Shown here: positions 31,100 through 40,528 of the stretch, piece by piece
How the letters are laid out: each line of letters begins with the position of its first letter
How positions within the stretch are numbered: the stretch's first letter is position 1
DNA from: a virus
Strand: one strand, 5' to 3'
Length of the DNA: 52,968 bases
IMG/VR virus record: IMGVR_UViG_3300046755_000050
Location: 1-52,968 of that record
The notes under the pieces: generated by a model
Databases searched by the model: none
What the model was told of the DNA's origin: nothing
Seen by the model: the letters and a program-made list of their open reading frames with translations, nothing else
Translations under genes and position numbers: made by a program

Positions 31100-33601
31100 A
31101 TGAATCTAGCGAGCTCTTTCTATACAAGTGTTTTAGAACACAAAGGTAAACTTCTTATAAGAGGCGTTGCCAACGGAGAGTCGTATCTAAGTAGAATCAA
31201 TTATCGACCAACTTTGTTTATGCCTAGCAAAACACAAACGGCATATAAGTCACTAGACAATATACAATTGGCACCTAAAAGATTTGATTCTATTTCAAAG
31301 GCAAAACATTTCTATGACGAGTATAAATCTATTCCGGAATACAAAATCTATGGAATGAATCGTTATCAATATCAATATATTGCTGACGAATATAAAGACG
31401 ACATAAGATGGAATAAAGATTATATTAAAATATTTACACTTGATATAGAGACCGAGTGTGAAAACGGTTTTCCCGATCCTGATACTGCAAAAGAAACTAT
31501 TATTTGTATAACAGTTAAGAACCATAGTAACAAACAAATTCTTACATGGGGAACTGGTGATTTCATTGCTAAAAAATCAAATGTAACTTATATCAAATGT
31601 CAAAATGAAAAACATCTTCTATTAGAGTTTCTAAAATTCTGGTGTAAAAATCATCCTGATATATTGACTGGTTGGAATGTTAGATTTTTTGACATGCCAT
31701 ATTTGATGAATAGAATGAGATACCTTTTTGACAATGATACTATTAACAAAATGTCACCTTGGAATTATGTTAATGCTGATCGTGTTCAAATGGGTCAAAA
31801 CAATAAACAGTATTGGAATATATTAGGTGTTTCTATATTAGATTACTTTGAACTGTATAGAAAATTTACCTATGTAAGGCAAGAGTCTTATAAACTAGAT
31901 TACATTGGTAAAGTAGAACTAGGCGAACAGAAATTAGAAAATCCTTACGATACATTTAAAGAGTTTTATACAAAAGATTATCAAAAGTTTGTAGAATATA
32001 ATATCCAAGACGTTGAACTTGTTGATAAACTAGAAGACAAAATGCGTTTGATTGAGTTGTGTTTAACTATGGCATACGATTACAAAGTAAATTATAACGA
32101 TGTGTATTCGCAAGTAAGATGTTGGGATACATTAATCTATAATCATCTAAGAAAAAAGAATATAGTAATACCACCAAGAGAAGACCATGAGAAGTCAACT
32201 CAATATGAAGGTGCGTATGTAAAAGACCCACAACCAGGATTGCATGAATGGATTTGTTCGTTTGATTTGAACTCACTATATCCACACTTGATTATGGAAT
32301 ATAATATTAGTCCTGAAATGTTTGCTGGTGTAGAACCTAGAGCGGTAGGTGTAGAAAACTTTTTAGCAGAAAAACTAAATCTTAAATTTGCAAAAGATAA
32401 AGATGTTACTATTGCACCAAACGGTGCCATGTTTAAAAAAGATAAACAAGGTTTCTTGCCTGAACTAATGGAAAAAATGTATACCGATCGTGTTGTTTAT
32501 AAAAAGAAAATGATCGAAGCAAAAAAAGAATTTCAAAAGACAAAGGATCCTATCTATTCAAATGAGATTGCAAGATGTAATAATATTCAAATGGCAAAAA
32601 AGATTTCTTTAAACTCTGCTTATGGTGCCATTGGTAATCAATACTTTAGATACTTTGATGTTAAACAGGCAGAAGCAATCACACTTGGTGGTCAGTTGGC
32701 AATTCGTTGGGTAGAACGTGATGTAAATGCATTTATGAATAAGATATTACAAACAACCAATGTAAACTATGTTGTGGCATCTGATACAGATTCTATCTAC
32801 TTAAAACTAGATAAGTTAGTTGAAAAAGTTTGTAAAGATAAATCAATTGATCAAGTTGTAGATTTTATTAACAAGGCCGCTGAAGATAAAATACAAAAAG
32901 TAATTGATAAGAGTTATGAAAAACTTGCCGAATATATTAATGCGTATGATCAAAAAATGATTATGAAACGAGAGGCAATTGCAAACAAAGGTATATGGGT
33001 TGCTAAAAAACGTTACATGATGAACGTATTTGATGAAGAAGGTATTAGATTTGAATCACCTAAGTTAAAGATTATGGGTGTTGAGGCAGTTAAGTCATCA
33101 ACTCCAGAGGTTTGCCGAGGTAAAATTAAAGACGCAATTAAAATTATTATGAACTCAACGCAAGATGATTTGATTAAGTTTGTTGCAGACTTTAAAAAAG
33201 ATTTCTTTAAATTAAAACCTGAAGACATTGCCTTTCCTAGATCATGTAATAATATTGACAAGTATATAGATTCTTCAAATCTGTATATAAAAGGCACACC
33301 AATACATGTAAAAGGTTCTTTAATATATAATCATTATCTAAGAACTCATAAATTAGAATCTAAATATCCATTAATTAAAGATGGTGAAAAAATAAAATTC
33401 TTAATGTTGAAGTTACCTAATCCTGTTAAAGATACTGTGATTGCATTTTCAACTAAGATACCAAAAGAATTTAATTTACATAAGTATGTTGACTATGATG
33501 TTCAATTTGAAAAAACATTTTCCGATCCATTGAAGTTTATCTTAAATGCTATCAACTGGAAACTTGAACATGAGGCAACTCTGGAGGCATTTTTCGGATG
33601 A
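31100..33601 (+). CDS. gp43: DNA polymerase gp43
   Basis: Family B replicative polymerase with 3'-5' exonuclease; 833 residues against 898 in T4. Exo I is FTLDIETEC (D115, E117), Exo II GWNVRFFDMPY, Exo III YNIQDVELVDKL. Polymerase motif A is SFDLNSLYPHLI near 388, motif B KISLNSAYGAIGN, motif C ASDTDSIY near 562. The C-terminus carries the thumb and a likely clamp-binding tail (LEATLEAFFG). It is complete and has an early leaderless promoter. The small membrane gene starts inside its stop (ATGA). Confidence 0.97.
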   Translation: MNLASSFYTSVLEHKGKLLIRGVANGESYLSRINYRPTLFMPSKTQTAYKSLDNIQLAPKRFDSISKAKHFYDEYKSIPEYKIYGMNRYQYQYIADEYKDDIRWNKDYIKIFTLDIETECENGFPDPDTAKETIICITVKNHSNKQILTWGTGDFIAKKSNVTYIKCQNEKHLLLEFLKFWCKNHPDILTGWNVRFFDMPYLMNRMRYLFDNDTINKMSPWNYVNADRVQMGQNNKQYWNILGVSILDYFELYRKFTYVRQESYKLDYIGKVELGEQKLENPYDTFKEFYTKDYQKFVEYNIQDVELVDKLEDKMRLIELCLTMAYDYKVNYNDVYSQVRCWDTLIYNHLRKKNIVIPPREDHEKSTQYEGAYVKDPQPGLHEWICSFDLNSLYPHLIMEYNISPEMFAGVEPRAVGVENFLAEKLNLKFAKDKDVTIAPNGAMFKKDKQGFLPELMEKMYTDRVVYKKKMIEAKKEFQKTKDPIYSNEIARCNNIQMAKKISLNSAYGAIGNQYFRYFDVKQAEAITLGGQLAIRWVERDVNAFMNKILQTTNVNYVVASDTDSIYLKLDKLVEKVCKDKSIDQVVDFINKAAEDKIQKVIDKSYEKLAEYINAYDQKMIMKREAIANKGIWVAKKRYMMNVFDEEGIRFESPKLKIMGVEAVKSSTPEVCRGKIKDAIKIIMNSTQDDLIKFVADFKKDFFKLKPEDIAFPRSCNNIDKYIDSSNLYIKGTPIHVKGSLIYNHYLRTHKLESKYPLIKDGEKIKFLMLKLPNPVKDTVIAFSTKIPKEFNLHKYVDYDVQFEKTFSDPLKFILNAINWKLEHEATLEAFFG

Positions 33602-33750
33602 CAAATGCCATAATACTATTGATGCTATTTTATATGAGTATCTGGTTATTTTTTCATTGGGGTGAAAGACTTGCAATGACAAGAATAGATACTAAAACAT
33701 TTTTAATTATAATATTGACAATATGGATATCGATAAAAAGTATAACGTAA
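33598..33750 (+). CDS. Small membrane protein overlapping genes 43 and MT-A70
   Basis: 50 residues: residues 4-20 (AIILLMLFYMSIWLFFH) and 33-49 (KTFLIIILTIWISIKSI) are two hydrophobic helices. Its ATG shares ATGA with the polymerase stop, and its 3' end overlaps the methyltransferase start by 28 nt. Such short two-helix proteins are common in phage early regions; the role is unknown. Confidence 0.5.
   Translation: MTNAIILLMLFYMSIWLFFHWGERLAMTRIDTKTFLIIILTIWISIKSIT
33708..33713 (+). promoter_or_regulatory. Possible -10 element for the MT-A70 gene
   Basis: TATAAT places +1 near 33720, about 3 nt before the ATG at 33723. No good -35 is present at 16-18 bp, so it is weak. Confidence 0.35.
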
Positions 33751-34265
33751 TATATGCCGACCCACCATGGTCGTTTAAAACTTATTCTGACAAGGGCAAA
33801 GATAGAAGTCCTGAAAATCATTATAACGTTATGTCTTTACAGGACATAAAAGATTTGCCAGTAAATAAGATTGCAAATGATGATTCAGTTTTATTAATGT
33901 GGGTCATTGATCCTTTATTAGATAAAGCATTTGAAGTAATAAACGCATGGGGATTTAAATATAAAACTGTTGCATTTACATGGGCAAAGACAAATAAAAC
34001 TAAACCTGGTTTCTTTACAGGATTAGGATATTGGACTAGAGGCAATCCTGAAATGTGTTTACTTGCAACAAAGGGTAAACCTAAAAGACTAAGTAAGTCT
34101 GTACCACAACTAGTCGTAGAACAACGTAGAGAACATAGCAGAAAACCAGATATAATGTACAACCATATAGAGAACTTACTAGAGGGACCTTATATTGAAA
34201 TGTTTGCTAGAACACAAAAACCTGGTTGGGATGCATGGGGCAATCAACTTGACAAATTTAAATAA
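33723..34265 (+). CDS. MT-A70-type adenine methyltransferase
   Basis: 180 residues. IYADPPWSF at 10-18 carries the catalytic DPPW. LPVNKIANDDSVLLMWV, TWAKTN and the C-terminal GPYIEMFARTQKPGWDAWGNQ are typical of the MT-A70/Dam-like group. It is an N6-adenine methyltransferase acting on DNA or possibly RNA. It overlaps the small membrane gene and lies just upstream of a second, TSPPYF-type methyltransferase, so the two modify activities are linked genetically. Confidence 0.88.
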   Translation: MDIDKKYNVIYADPPWSFKTYSDKGKDRSPENHYNVMSLQDIKDLPVNKIANDDSVLLMWVIDPLLDKAFEVINAWGFKYKTVAFTWAKTNKTKPGFFTGLGYWTRGNPEMCLLATKGKPKRLSKSVPQLVVEQRREHSRKPDIMYNHIENLLEGPYIEMFARTQKPGWDAWGNQLDKFK

Positions 34266-34276
34266 TGTGTTATAAT
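34249..34276 (+). promoter_or_regulatory. Sigma70-type promoter, leaderless, for the second TSPPYF methyltransferase
   Basis: TTGACA, 16 bp, TATAAT. The -35 encodes the last codons of the MT-A70 gene. Predicted +1 coincides with the ATG at 34282. Confidence 0.85.
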
Positions 34277-34281
34277 ATAGT

Positions 34282-35547
34282 ATGAATTATTTGAAAAAAT
34301 ACGCAAATGAAAACAAGTTGCCTATAATGGATCAACTTACGTTTGAGCGTATAACAAACACTATTGGCAAAGAGAAATTTAGAGAAGACCTAGCAGAATA
34401 TATTTCTGTTGTTAGGCCTGTATATCCTTTAAAACAAATCTCATATTACATAATGAGACAATCATTTAAGAGTTTACAAAAACAAGATGTTTGGGAATAT
34501 GTTAAACCATTAGAACAACTAGAAAAAAACGTTAAAGAAAAATATGATGATTTAAAATATAATTTTAAAGATCATGGTCTAGGTGTTATTGGTGCACCAT
34601 CTATTTACAATGATGTTTCAAATTATTTTCACCAAGATTTAAGATTAAATTGTTCAAGTTATGGATTTAAAGCACCATTAGATGTGTGGTACAACGGCAC
34701 AGCAAAAGATATATGGCGATGTTTAGGTCCTATATGGCGTGGTATCAATGGTATGAAACCTGCTATGATAGATGGCAAACAAGAACTAAGAGGTGGTGCA
34801 TTGCATGAAGCAAGTTACATGAGTGCATTTAGATTAGGAACTTATATTGCAACACAATTTAAACCTAATGTTGCAAAAGCAATATATCAAATGACAGACG
34901 CAAAAAGAGTATTAGATACTAGTTGTGGTTGGGGTGATAGACTTGCTGGTTTCTTTACTAGTGACGCTGAAGAATATATCGGTTGCGATCCTAATCCTAA
35001 CACTTATAAACTATACATGAAACAGATAGAAATTTATAATAGTTTTTTACCTGAAGATAAACAAAAAAAAGTTACTATCTATAATTGCGGTGCTGAAGAT
35101 TTGCCATGGGATGAAATAAAAGATATTGATTGTGCCTTTACAAGTCCACCTTATTTCTCAACTGAAAGATATAATGAAGGTGGTGAAAAAGAAGAAAATC
35201 AATCATGGTTTAAATTTGATGAATATGCTAAATGGCGTGATGACTTTTATTTACCAGTTGCACAAAAAAGTTTTGAGAGATCAAAACATATGTTTGTAAA
35301 CATTATGGATCCAACAATTAAAGGTAAGAGATATTTTAGTTGTGATGAATTAGTTGATAGTTTAAAAGAACACTTTGTAGGACAAATCGGTATGAGAATA
35401 ATGCAAAGACCTAAATCAGATAAACTATTTGAAAGTGAAGAAGCAAAAGCAGAATTTATGAATCGTATTTTTATTGAAAACGTTTGGTGTTTTTCAAAAG
35501 AAAAAATAGATTACTTTAGACACAGTAGAAAGGCAACCTTGTTTTAA
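34282..35547 (+). CDS. DNA methyltransferase (TSPPYF type), second copy
   Basis: 421 residues. SAM motif LDTSCGWGDRLAG at 211-223 and IGCDPNPNTYK, catalytic TSPPYF at 287-292. The layout (N-terminal region of about 200 residues, then motif I before motif IV) parallels the protein at 18884, where DPSMGYGGRLLG replaces DTSCGWGDRLAG. Divergence is large, so the two may recognise different sites. It has an early leaderless promoter, and its stop codon forms part of the following late-like promoter. Confidence 0.82.
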   Translation: MNYLKKYANENKLPIMDQLTFERITNTIGKEKFREDLAEYISVVRPVYPLKQISYYIMRQSFKSLQKQDVWEYVKPLEQLEKNVKEKYDDLKYNFKDHGLGVIGAPSIYNDVSNYFHQDLRLNCSSYGFKAPLDVWYNGTAKDIWRCLGPIWRGINGMKPAMIDGKQELRGGALHEASYMSAFRLGTYIATQFKPNVAKAIYQMTDAKRVLDTSCGWGDRLAGFFTSDAEEYIGCDPNPNTYKLYMKQIEIYNSFLPEDKQKKVTIYNCGAEDLPWDEIKDIDCAFTSPPYFSTERYNEGGEKEENQSWFKFDEYAKWRDDFYLPVAQKSFERSKHMFVNIMDPTIKGKRYFSCDELVDSLKEHFVGQIGMRIMQRPKSDKLFESEEAKAEFMNRIFIENVWCFSKEKIDYFRHSRKATLF

Positions 35548-35553
35548 TAAATA
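35546..35553 (+). promoter_or_regulatory. Late-like promoter overlapping the methyltransferase stop
   Basis: AATAAATA (one mismatch) contains the last two bases of TAA and ends 5 nt before the ATG at 35559, which is why 35559 rather than 35553 is chosen as the start. Confidence 0.5.
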
Positions 35554-35558
35554 TGATC

Positions 35559-35846
35559 ATGTCAATAACAAAAATAGATTACGAAGATAAAAAAGAATAT
35601 TGGGATTACCAAAGACTTTTAGAATACAATAGAGAACTATTGCAAAAAAGATTAAATAGAGTCGATGGTAAGATATTTGGTCCTTTAGGTAGAGTTGAAG
35701 CAGATGAATTTTATGATAACATTTGGGCAACAGTTTCAAATGAAGACTTAGAAGAGGCACCTAAAGAATGGGTACCAAAAGACCCTAAATTTAGATTTGA
35801 ATGGGAAGGTGAACCAGTTGACATTAATAATATACAAGAACTGTAA
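35559..35846 (+). CDS. Hypothetical protein
   Basis: 95 residues from ATG 35559 (MSITKIDYEDKKEYWDYQRLLEYN...). An in-frame ATG six bases upstream at 35553 lies inside the late-like element and is less likely. The protein is acidic with aromatic residues (YDNIWATVSNEDLEEAPKEWVPKDPKF) and no known motif. It precedes uvsX by about 100 nt. Confidence 0.6.
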   Translation: MSITKIDYEDKKEYWDYQRLLEYNRELLQKRLNRVDGKIFGPLGRVEADEFYDNIWATVSNEDLEEAPKEWVPKDPKFRFEWEGEPVDINNIQEL

Positions 35847-35881
35847 ACCCTTTGAACGATATAATTTTAACCCAAAGGATA

Positions 35882-35910
35882 TTGACAAAGTAAAGAAAAT
35901 GTGTTATACT
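35882..35910 (+). promoter_or_regulatory. Sigma70-type promoter of uvsX
   Basis: TTGACA, 17 bp, TATACT. Leader of about 31 nt with AGGAG. A weak stem (CCTTTG / CAAAGG) lies just upstream of the -35. Confidence 0.85.
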
Positions 35911-35947
35911 AATAGTATAAAATGGTTTGTTATAATAGGAGAACAAG

Positions 35948-36967
35948 ATGAGTGATTTTTTAAAAGATATAATAAAAGAAACAGGTAATGAATACGCTAC
36001 ACTTATTAGTGAGGGTATTGAGGCAGGTGATGTAGATAGTTTTATTGATACAGGATCCCATGCTTTAAATGCTTTATTATCAGGTTCTATATATGGTGGT
36101 ATGCCATCAAATAAGATTACAGCGATTGCTGGTGAAGCTGCAACAGGTAAAACTTTCTTTGCATTAGGAATAGTAAAAGCATTTTTAGATAAGAACAAAG
36201 ACGCAGGTGTAATTTACTTTGAATCAGAAAGTGCGTTAACAAAAGAATTAGTTGAGGCAAGAGGTATTGATAGTAAAAGAATGGTAGTTGTGCCAGTTGC
36301 AACAGTACAAGAATTTAGACATCAATCAATAAAGGTTGTTGACAAATATTTAGAACAGGATGCTTCTAAAAGAAAACCTTTAATGTTTGTATTAGATAGT
36401 TTAGGTATGCTATCTACAACAAAAGAAATGGAAGACACAGCAGAAGGTAAAGAAACTAGAGACATGACAAGATCACAAATTGTCAAGGCCGCATTTAGAG
36501 TATTAACATTGAAATTAGGTAAAGCAAAAGTTCCTATGATTATGACAAACCATACTTATGATGTTATTGGTTCAATGTTTCCACAAAAAGAAATGGGTGG
36601 TGGTTCTGGTTTAAAGTATGCTGCTTCTAATATTGTTTATCTTTCAAAACGTAAAGAGAAAGATGGCAAAGAAATTGTGGGTAATATTATTCACTGTAAG
36701 AATTACAAGTCAAGGTTAACAAAAGAAAATGCTTTAATAGATGTTAGATTAACATATAAAGATGGCCTTGATAAGTATTATGGGTTGCTTGATCTTGCAT
36801 TGAAACATGAAATATTTAAATCTGTTTCAACAAGAATTGAGTTACCAGATGGTACAAAACAATATGCTAAGACAATTAATAACGAACCCGAAAAGTTTTT
36901 TACTAAAGACATTCTTAAGCAGATTGATGAAGTAGCTAAAAAAGAGTTTCTATATGGACAAGACTAA
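35948..36967 (+). CDS. uvsX: RecA-like recombinase UvsX
   Basis: Strand-exchange protein for recombination-dependent replication; 339 residues against 391 in T4. Walker A GEAATGKT (62-69), Walker B-type [21 protein letters not shown], the DNA-binding loop [19 protein letters not shown]. It has a good ribosome site and early promoter. The downstream gene overlaps its end by 14 nt. Confidence 0.95.
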   Translation: MSDFLKDIIKETGNEYATLISEGIEAGDVDSFIDTGSHALNALLSGSIYGGMPSNKITAIAGEAATGKTFFALGIVKAFLDKNKDAGVIYFESESALTKELVEARGIDSKRMVVVPVATVQEFRHQSIKVVDKYLEQDASKRKPLMFVLDSLGMLSTTKEMEDTAEGKETRDMTRSQIVKAAFRVLTLKLGKAKVPMIMTNHTYDVIGSMFPQKEMGGGSGLKYAASNIVYLSKRKEKDGKEIVGNIIHCKNYKSRLTKENALIDVRLTYKDGLDKYYGLLDLALKHEIFKSVSTRIELPDGTKQYAKTINNEPEKFFTKDILKQIDEVAKKEFLYGQD

Positions 36968-37247
36968 GAAAAAATATCATTATGCTCAACGTGACGTTGA
37001 CGATTATTCGTGTATCAAAATCAGCGAAGGAAAATATGAAGGTGTTATTTACACTTATGGTAAGGTTATGTTTGCTTCTGAAGCAAATCAACAAGACAAG
37101 TTACCATTAAAGTTTGAATATACTGTTAAGAAAAATCCTAAAGATGTTGATACCGAATCTCAGGAATTTAGAACGTTGATCGGTGATATATTAGTCGATG
37201 AAATAGAGGAACAATTAAAAAATGGAAAGCTACAACTCAACAAGTAA
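36954..37247 (+). CDS. Hypothetical protein between uvsX and gene 41
   Basis: 97 residues, mixed beta and charged ([51 protein letters not shown]). It overlaps uvsX by 14 nt at its start and gene 41 by 26 nt at its end, so translation of the three is coupled. No recognised family beyond a conserved place next to the helicase in marine T4-like phages, as I recall. Confidence 0.6.
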   Translation: MDKTKKKYHYAQRDVDDYSCIKISEGKYEGVIYTYGKVMFASEANQQDKLPLKFEYTVKKNPKDVDTESQEFRTLIGDILVDEIEEQLKNGKLQLNK

Positions 37248-38628
37248 ATTTGAACAAACAATTTTAACTAATCTTATTCATAATGAAGAATTTGCCAGAA
37301 AGGCAGTTCCTTTTTTAAAAGAAGAATATTTTAAAGATAGAGTTGAAATTACTTTGTTTAATATCATAAATACCTTTATAGGAAAATATAATAATCTTCC
37401 TACTAAAGAGGCGATCGGTATCGAGTTATCAAACTTAAAAACAATTACCGAAGAAGAACATAATCAAGCAAAATCATTATTGAATACTTTGACTTACGAA
37501 GAAGTTGACTCAAAGTGGTTGATCGATACAACTGAAAAATTTTGTAAAGATCGTGCTGTATATAATGCTGTATTATCAGGAATAAGGATTATAGATGGCA
37601 AAGATAAAAAACACACTCCCGAGGCGATACCGAGCATCCTTAGTGAGGCTCTTGCTGTTTCTTTTGATCAGCATATTGGCCATGATTATCTAAAACAACC
37701 AGATGTTAGATTTGATTATTATCACAAAGTTGAAGAACGTCTAAGATTTGATTTAAACTATTTCAATCGTATTACAAAAGGTGGATTACCACCTAAAACT
37801 TTAAATGTTGCTCTTGCAGGAACAGGTGTTGGTAAATCGTTGTTTATGTGTCATGTTGCTTCTTCAATGTTGGCACAAGGCAGAAACGTCTTATACATCA
37901 CTCTGGAGATGGCAGAGGAGAGAATAGCCGAGAGGATTGACGCTAACCTACTAGATGTGACTATTGATGATCTATATCAAATGCCAAGAGACCTATATGA
38001 GAATAAGATCAACAAAATGCAATCTAAGATAAATGGTCAATTAATCATCAAAGAATATCCAACTGCGTCTGCTCATAGTGGACATTTCAAATCATTATTC
38101 GATGAACTGTCTTTAAAGAAATCTTTTAAACCAGATATTGTATTCATAGATTATTTGAATATATGTACAAGTGCAAGATTTAAAGGTGGTAATATTAATT
38201 CATATACAATGATTAAATCTATTGCTGAAGAACTTAGAGGACTTGCTGTTCAATACAGTGTTCCTATCGTGTCTGCTACACAAACAACTAGAACTGGTTT
38301 TATGTCAAGTGATGTAGGACTAGAAGATACATCAGAAAGTTTTGGTCTACCTGCAACTGCTGACTTTATGTTTGCCCTAATCTCAAATGAAGAACTTGAA
38401 GAACTAGGACAAATGAAAGTTAAACAATTGAAAAATCGTTACAATGATCCTGCTATTAATCGTGCCTTTATCATTGGTGTTGATAGATCAAAAATGAGAT
38501 TGTATGATGTAGAAAACAATGCTCAACAAATAGTAGATAGTAACCAAGAGTCACAGGAGAAGATAGATACACCATCTGGTCCTCAACCTGTTGACCCTTA
38601 CGATAAATTTTCAGGATTTAAAGTATGA
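37222..38628 (+). CDS. gp41: Replicative helicase gp41 (DnaB-like)
   Basis: Hexameric 5'-3' helicase of the primosome; 468 residues against 475 in T4. N-terminal helical domain to about 150, linker, then RecA-like core: FNRITKGGLPPKTLNVALAGTGVGKS near 185-205, VLYITLEMAEERIAERIDANL, IVFIDYLNICTS, VPIVSATQTTRTGF, and an arginine-finger region LKNRYNDPAINRAFIIGVDRSKMRL. It overlaps neighbours on both sides. Primase gene 61 is not in this window. Confidence 0.95.
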   Translation: MESYNSTSKFEQTILTNLIHNEEFARKAVPFLKEEYFKDRVEITLFNIINTFIGKYNNLPTKEAIGIELSNLKTITEEEHNQAKSLLNTLTYEEVDSKWLIDTTEKFCKDRAVYNAVLSGIRIIDGKDKKHTPEAIPSILSEALAVSFDQHIGHDYLKQPDVRFDYYHKVEERLRFDLNYFNRITKGGLPPKTLNVALAGTGVGKSLFMCHVASSMLAQGRNVLYITLEMAEERIAERIDANLLDVTIDDLYQMPRDLYENKINKMQSKINGQLIIKEYPTASAHSGHFKSLFDELSLKKSFKPDIVFIDYLNICTSARFKGGNINSYTMIKSIAEELRGLAVQYSVPIVSATQTTRTGFMSSDVGLEDTSESFGLPATADFMFALISNEELEELGQMKVKQLKNRYNDPAINRAFIIGVDRSKMRLYDVENNAQQIVDSNQESQEKIDTPSGPQPVDPYDKFSGFKV

Positions 38629-38909
38629 TAAAAAAGAAACCATCAATATATTATAAGGCACAAATGGTAAAATTAAAAGGTAAGATTATCTGGCGTGCCG
38701 TAGAAATGCCTAGTAAACTTGTTTTCAAAGAGTCTTTTTTTGAAGAAGATATAAAAGAGATTGTCAAATTTCAAAATCAAAATAAGACATTTGGAGCGTT
38801 TGGGTTTCCACCATTTTTTGATTTAAGAAATAGTAGTGAAAAACTATTAGACAATGGTAAAAGTAAATACAACTCCCCACCAAGAACTAGAGGCCGAAGT
38901 CGTGCATAA
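38625..38909 (+). CDS. Hypothetical basic protein after gene 41
   Basis: 94 residues, basic with an Arg-rich tail (SPPRTRGRSRA). Overlaps the gene 41 stop by 4 nt (ATGA), so it is likely translated with the helicase. No motif recognised; the tail suggests nucleic-acid contact. Its final GCA TAA contributes to the late promoter of the next gene. Confidence 0.6.
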   Translation: MIKKKPSIYYKAQMVKLKGKIIWRAVEMPSKLVFKESFFEEDIKEIVKFQNQNKTFGAFGFPPFFDLRNSSEKLLDNGKSKYNSPPRTRGRSRA

Positions 38910-38912
38910 ATA
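38905..38912 (+). promoter_or_regulatory. Late promoter overlapping the stop, leaderless
   Basis: CATAAATA contains the TAA of the preceding gene and ends 5 nt before the ATG at 38918. Confidence 0.6.
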
Positions 38913-38917
38913 TATGT

Positions 38918-40447
38918 ATGTCAACATTCACATATGAAAAAGTCGGACAATACGGTAGCGAAGTAGTTGCTAGAATTGTAGCAGATAAAGGTAGAGTAAA
39001 AGTAAAAGATGGCAATTATTATGTCATTGACATTTCTAAAAATAGTACCTTTGATCAGTTTAAACAGCTTGTTAAACAAGGTAAATTTAGAAAATTACAA
39101 GATTGGTTAAAAAATCATCAATTTGAAGTTAAAGAACCAAAGTCTCGTTCACCAAAATTTCAAAAGATAGGGTGGACTGAAATAGAAAAAACTGTATTCA
39201 GTTCCAAAAGTGTTAAAATATCAACACAACAACAAGAACAAATAACTTTAGCAATAATCAAAGCAGTATTAGGGGATGATACCAAAACTTGGAAAACATT
39301 CTCTGAAATGTTTGAAGATAAAAAATCTCCAATAAAAAAAATATTTCCAGACTTAAAAAAACTTGATGACTGGTGGTCCCACTTTACGTTACAGTTTAAC
39401 GAAATATCAGGTTTAGGTAAGTTTCCTAATTCAAGTTATCAGGTTTACCTATATGATGGAAAAGGTTCTTTTATGGAATATATTAGTGACCTAGTTGTAA
39501 AAGAAATGAACTTATTTTCTAAAAAAGATTCTTGGAACCCTGCTGATATTTGGTTGGTAAAATCTGCTAAGATTCAAAAAGAGTATGTAGAAAAATTTGA
39601 TGATATAGCAAAAGAATTTAGTAAAGGTGACAAGAGTAAATATGCTGAGAATCCAGATGAAGCAATAAGAGAAATTAACGCTATATTAAAAATGGCATAT
39701 AATAAAAAAGATATAGTTGGTATATCTTTAAAGAAATCAGATGGTAAAAATATATATTATCAGGAGTTTAATCTACAAGCAAAATTTAAAGATCAAAAAC
39801 TACCTGATGTTGCATTTGATAGAATAGAGATTGATTGTACTTACAATAAAAAAACACATGCATTTGAATCAAAAACTTCCCAGGTCTATGTAAAAGATGG
39901 TGATAGAGGAGGATTTAAACTAGGATTTAAATCAAATACTGGTGCAGGTATAGGAAATATCACTTATGAATTTTTACCTGATGGAAAGGCATCTGCGTTT
40001 TTAGGTAAAGTACCTAAAGATAAATTAAAAGAATGGTTAGTAGATCATATTAATAAAAAAGTAAAAGGTAAATTAGTATCTGAAGATGTACAGATGCCAC
40101 AAGGAAATCTTTTACCAGAGAAATGGACTAAAGCGTATGAAACTGAATGGAAAGAAAAAATAAAATTTATTAATAGTATGTTTAATAAATCAGAATTAAA
40201 AGAAGAACGATTAGAAGACTTTGTTAGTAATTTAGCAGACTCATATAAACATGAAGGACTACATGGAAAAAATGCTTCAATGCAACAGATGGTAGATTTT
40301 GTATGGATTCTAGCAAAACTAAAATCTAACAAGGCAGAGGGTAAAAATAAAGGAAATAACCTTACAAGGTTTCTGACATTATGTTATTATTTTGCACAAA
40401 AGAAAGGGCAAATATATAACTTTGGACCATTCGCTAAAGTATATTAG
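38918..40447 (+). CDS. Large unknown protein, late expressed
   Basis: 509 residues, basic. I recognise no family with confidence. It has a block WNPADIWLVKSAKIQ near residue 207 and, about 55 residues later, NKKDIVGISLKKSDGK, a spacing and pattern that recalls PD-(D/E)xK-type nucleases (Asp then S/E-x-K), but the acidic residues are not decisive. The C-terminal 150 residues are helical. It has a leaderless late promoter, and the stretch after it holds both a late and an early promoter. A virion or late DNA-processing role is possible. Confidence 0.5.
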   Translation: MSTFTYEKVGQYGSEVVARIVADKGRVKVKDGNYYVIDISKNSTFDQFKQLVKQGKFRKLQDWLKNHQFEVKEPKSRSPKFQKIGWTEIEKTVFSSKSVKISTQQQEQITLAIIKAVLGDDTKTWKTFSEMFEDKKSPIKKIFPDLKKLDDWWSHFTLQFNEISGLGKFPNSSYQVYLYDGKGSFMEYISDLVVKEMNLFSKKDSWNPADIWLVKSAKIQKEYVEKFDDIAKEFSKGDKSKYAENPDEAIREINAILKMAYNKKDIVGISLKKSDGKNIYYQEFNLQAKFKDQKLPDVAFDRIEIDCTYNKKTHAFESKTSQVYVKDGDRGGFKLGFKSNTGAGIGNITYEFLPDGKASAFLGKVPKDKLKEWLVDHINKKVKGKLVSEDVQMPQGNLLPEKWTKAYETEWKEKIKFINSMFNKSELKEERLEDFVSNLADSYKHEGLHGKNASMQQMVDFVWILAKLKSNKAEGKNKGNNLTRFLTLCYYFAQKKGQIYNFGPFAKVY

Positions 40448-40448
40448 T

Positions 40449-40456
40449 TATAAATA
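40449..40456 (+). promoter_or_regulatory. Late promoter upstream of the capsid-cargo island
   Basis: Perfect TATAAATA. The leader would be about 87 nt, passing through the early promoter below, so the first gene of the island can be expressed in both phases. Confidence 0.6.
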
Positions 40457-40492
40457 GTAATAAAAAGATTGTATTTGTTGATGGAATAGTGC

Positions 40493-40521
40493 TTGACAAA
40501 TAGCACTAAATTTGATATAAT
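40493..40521 (+). promoter_or_regulatory. Perfect sigma70-type promoter of the cargo island
   Basis: TTGACA, 17 bp, TATAAT, both perfect. Predicted +1 is about 40528. A micro-ORF ATG begins at 40529, and the main ATG at 40549 has GGGAG. Confidence 0.9.
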
Positions 40522-40528
40522 ATATTAT

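Noticed and set aside
35553-35558. ATG at 35553 as gene start
   Set aside because: It overlaps the late-like element; 35559 lies exactly 5 nt after it, matching the other leaderless sites.
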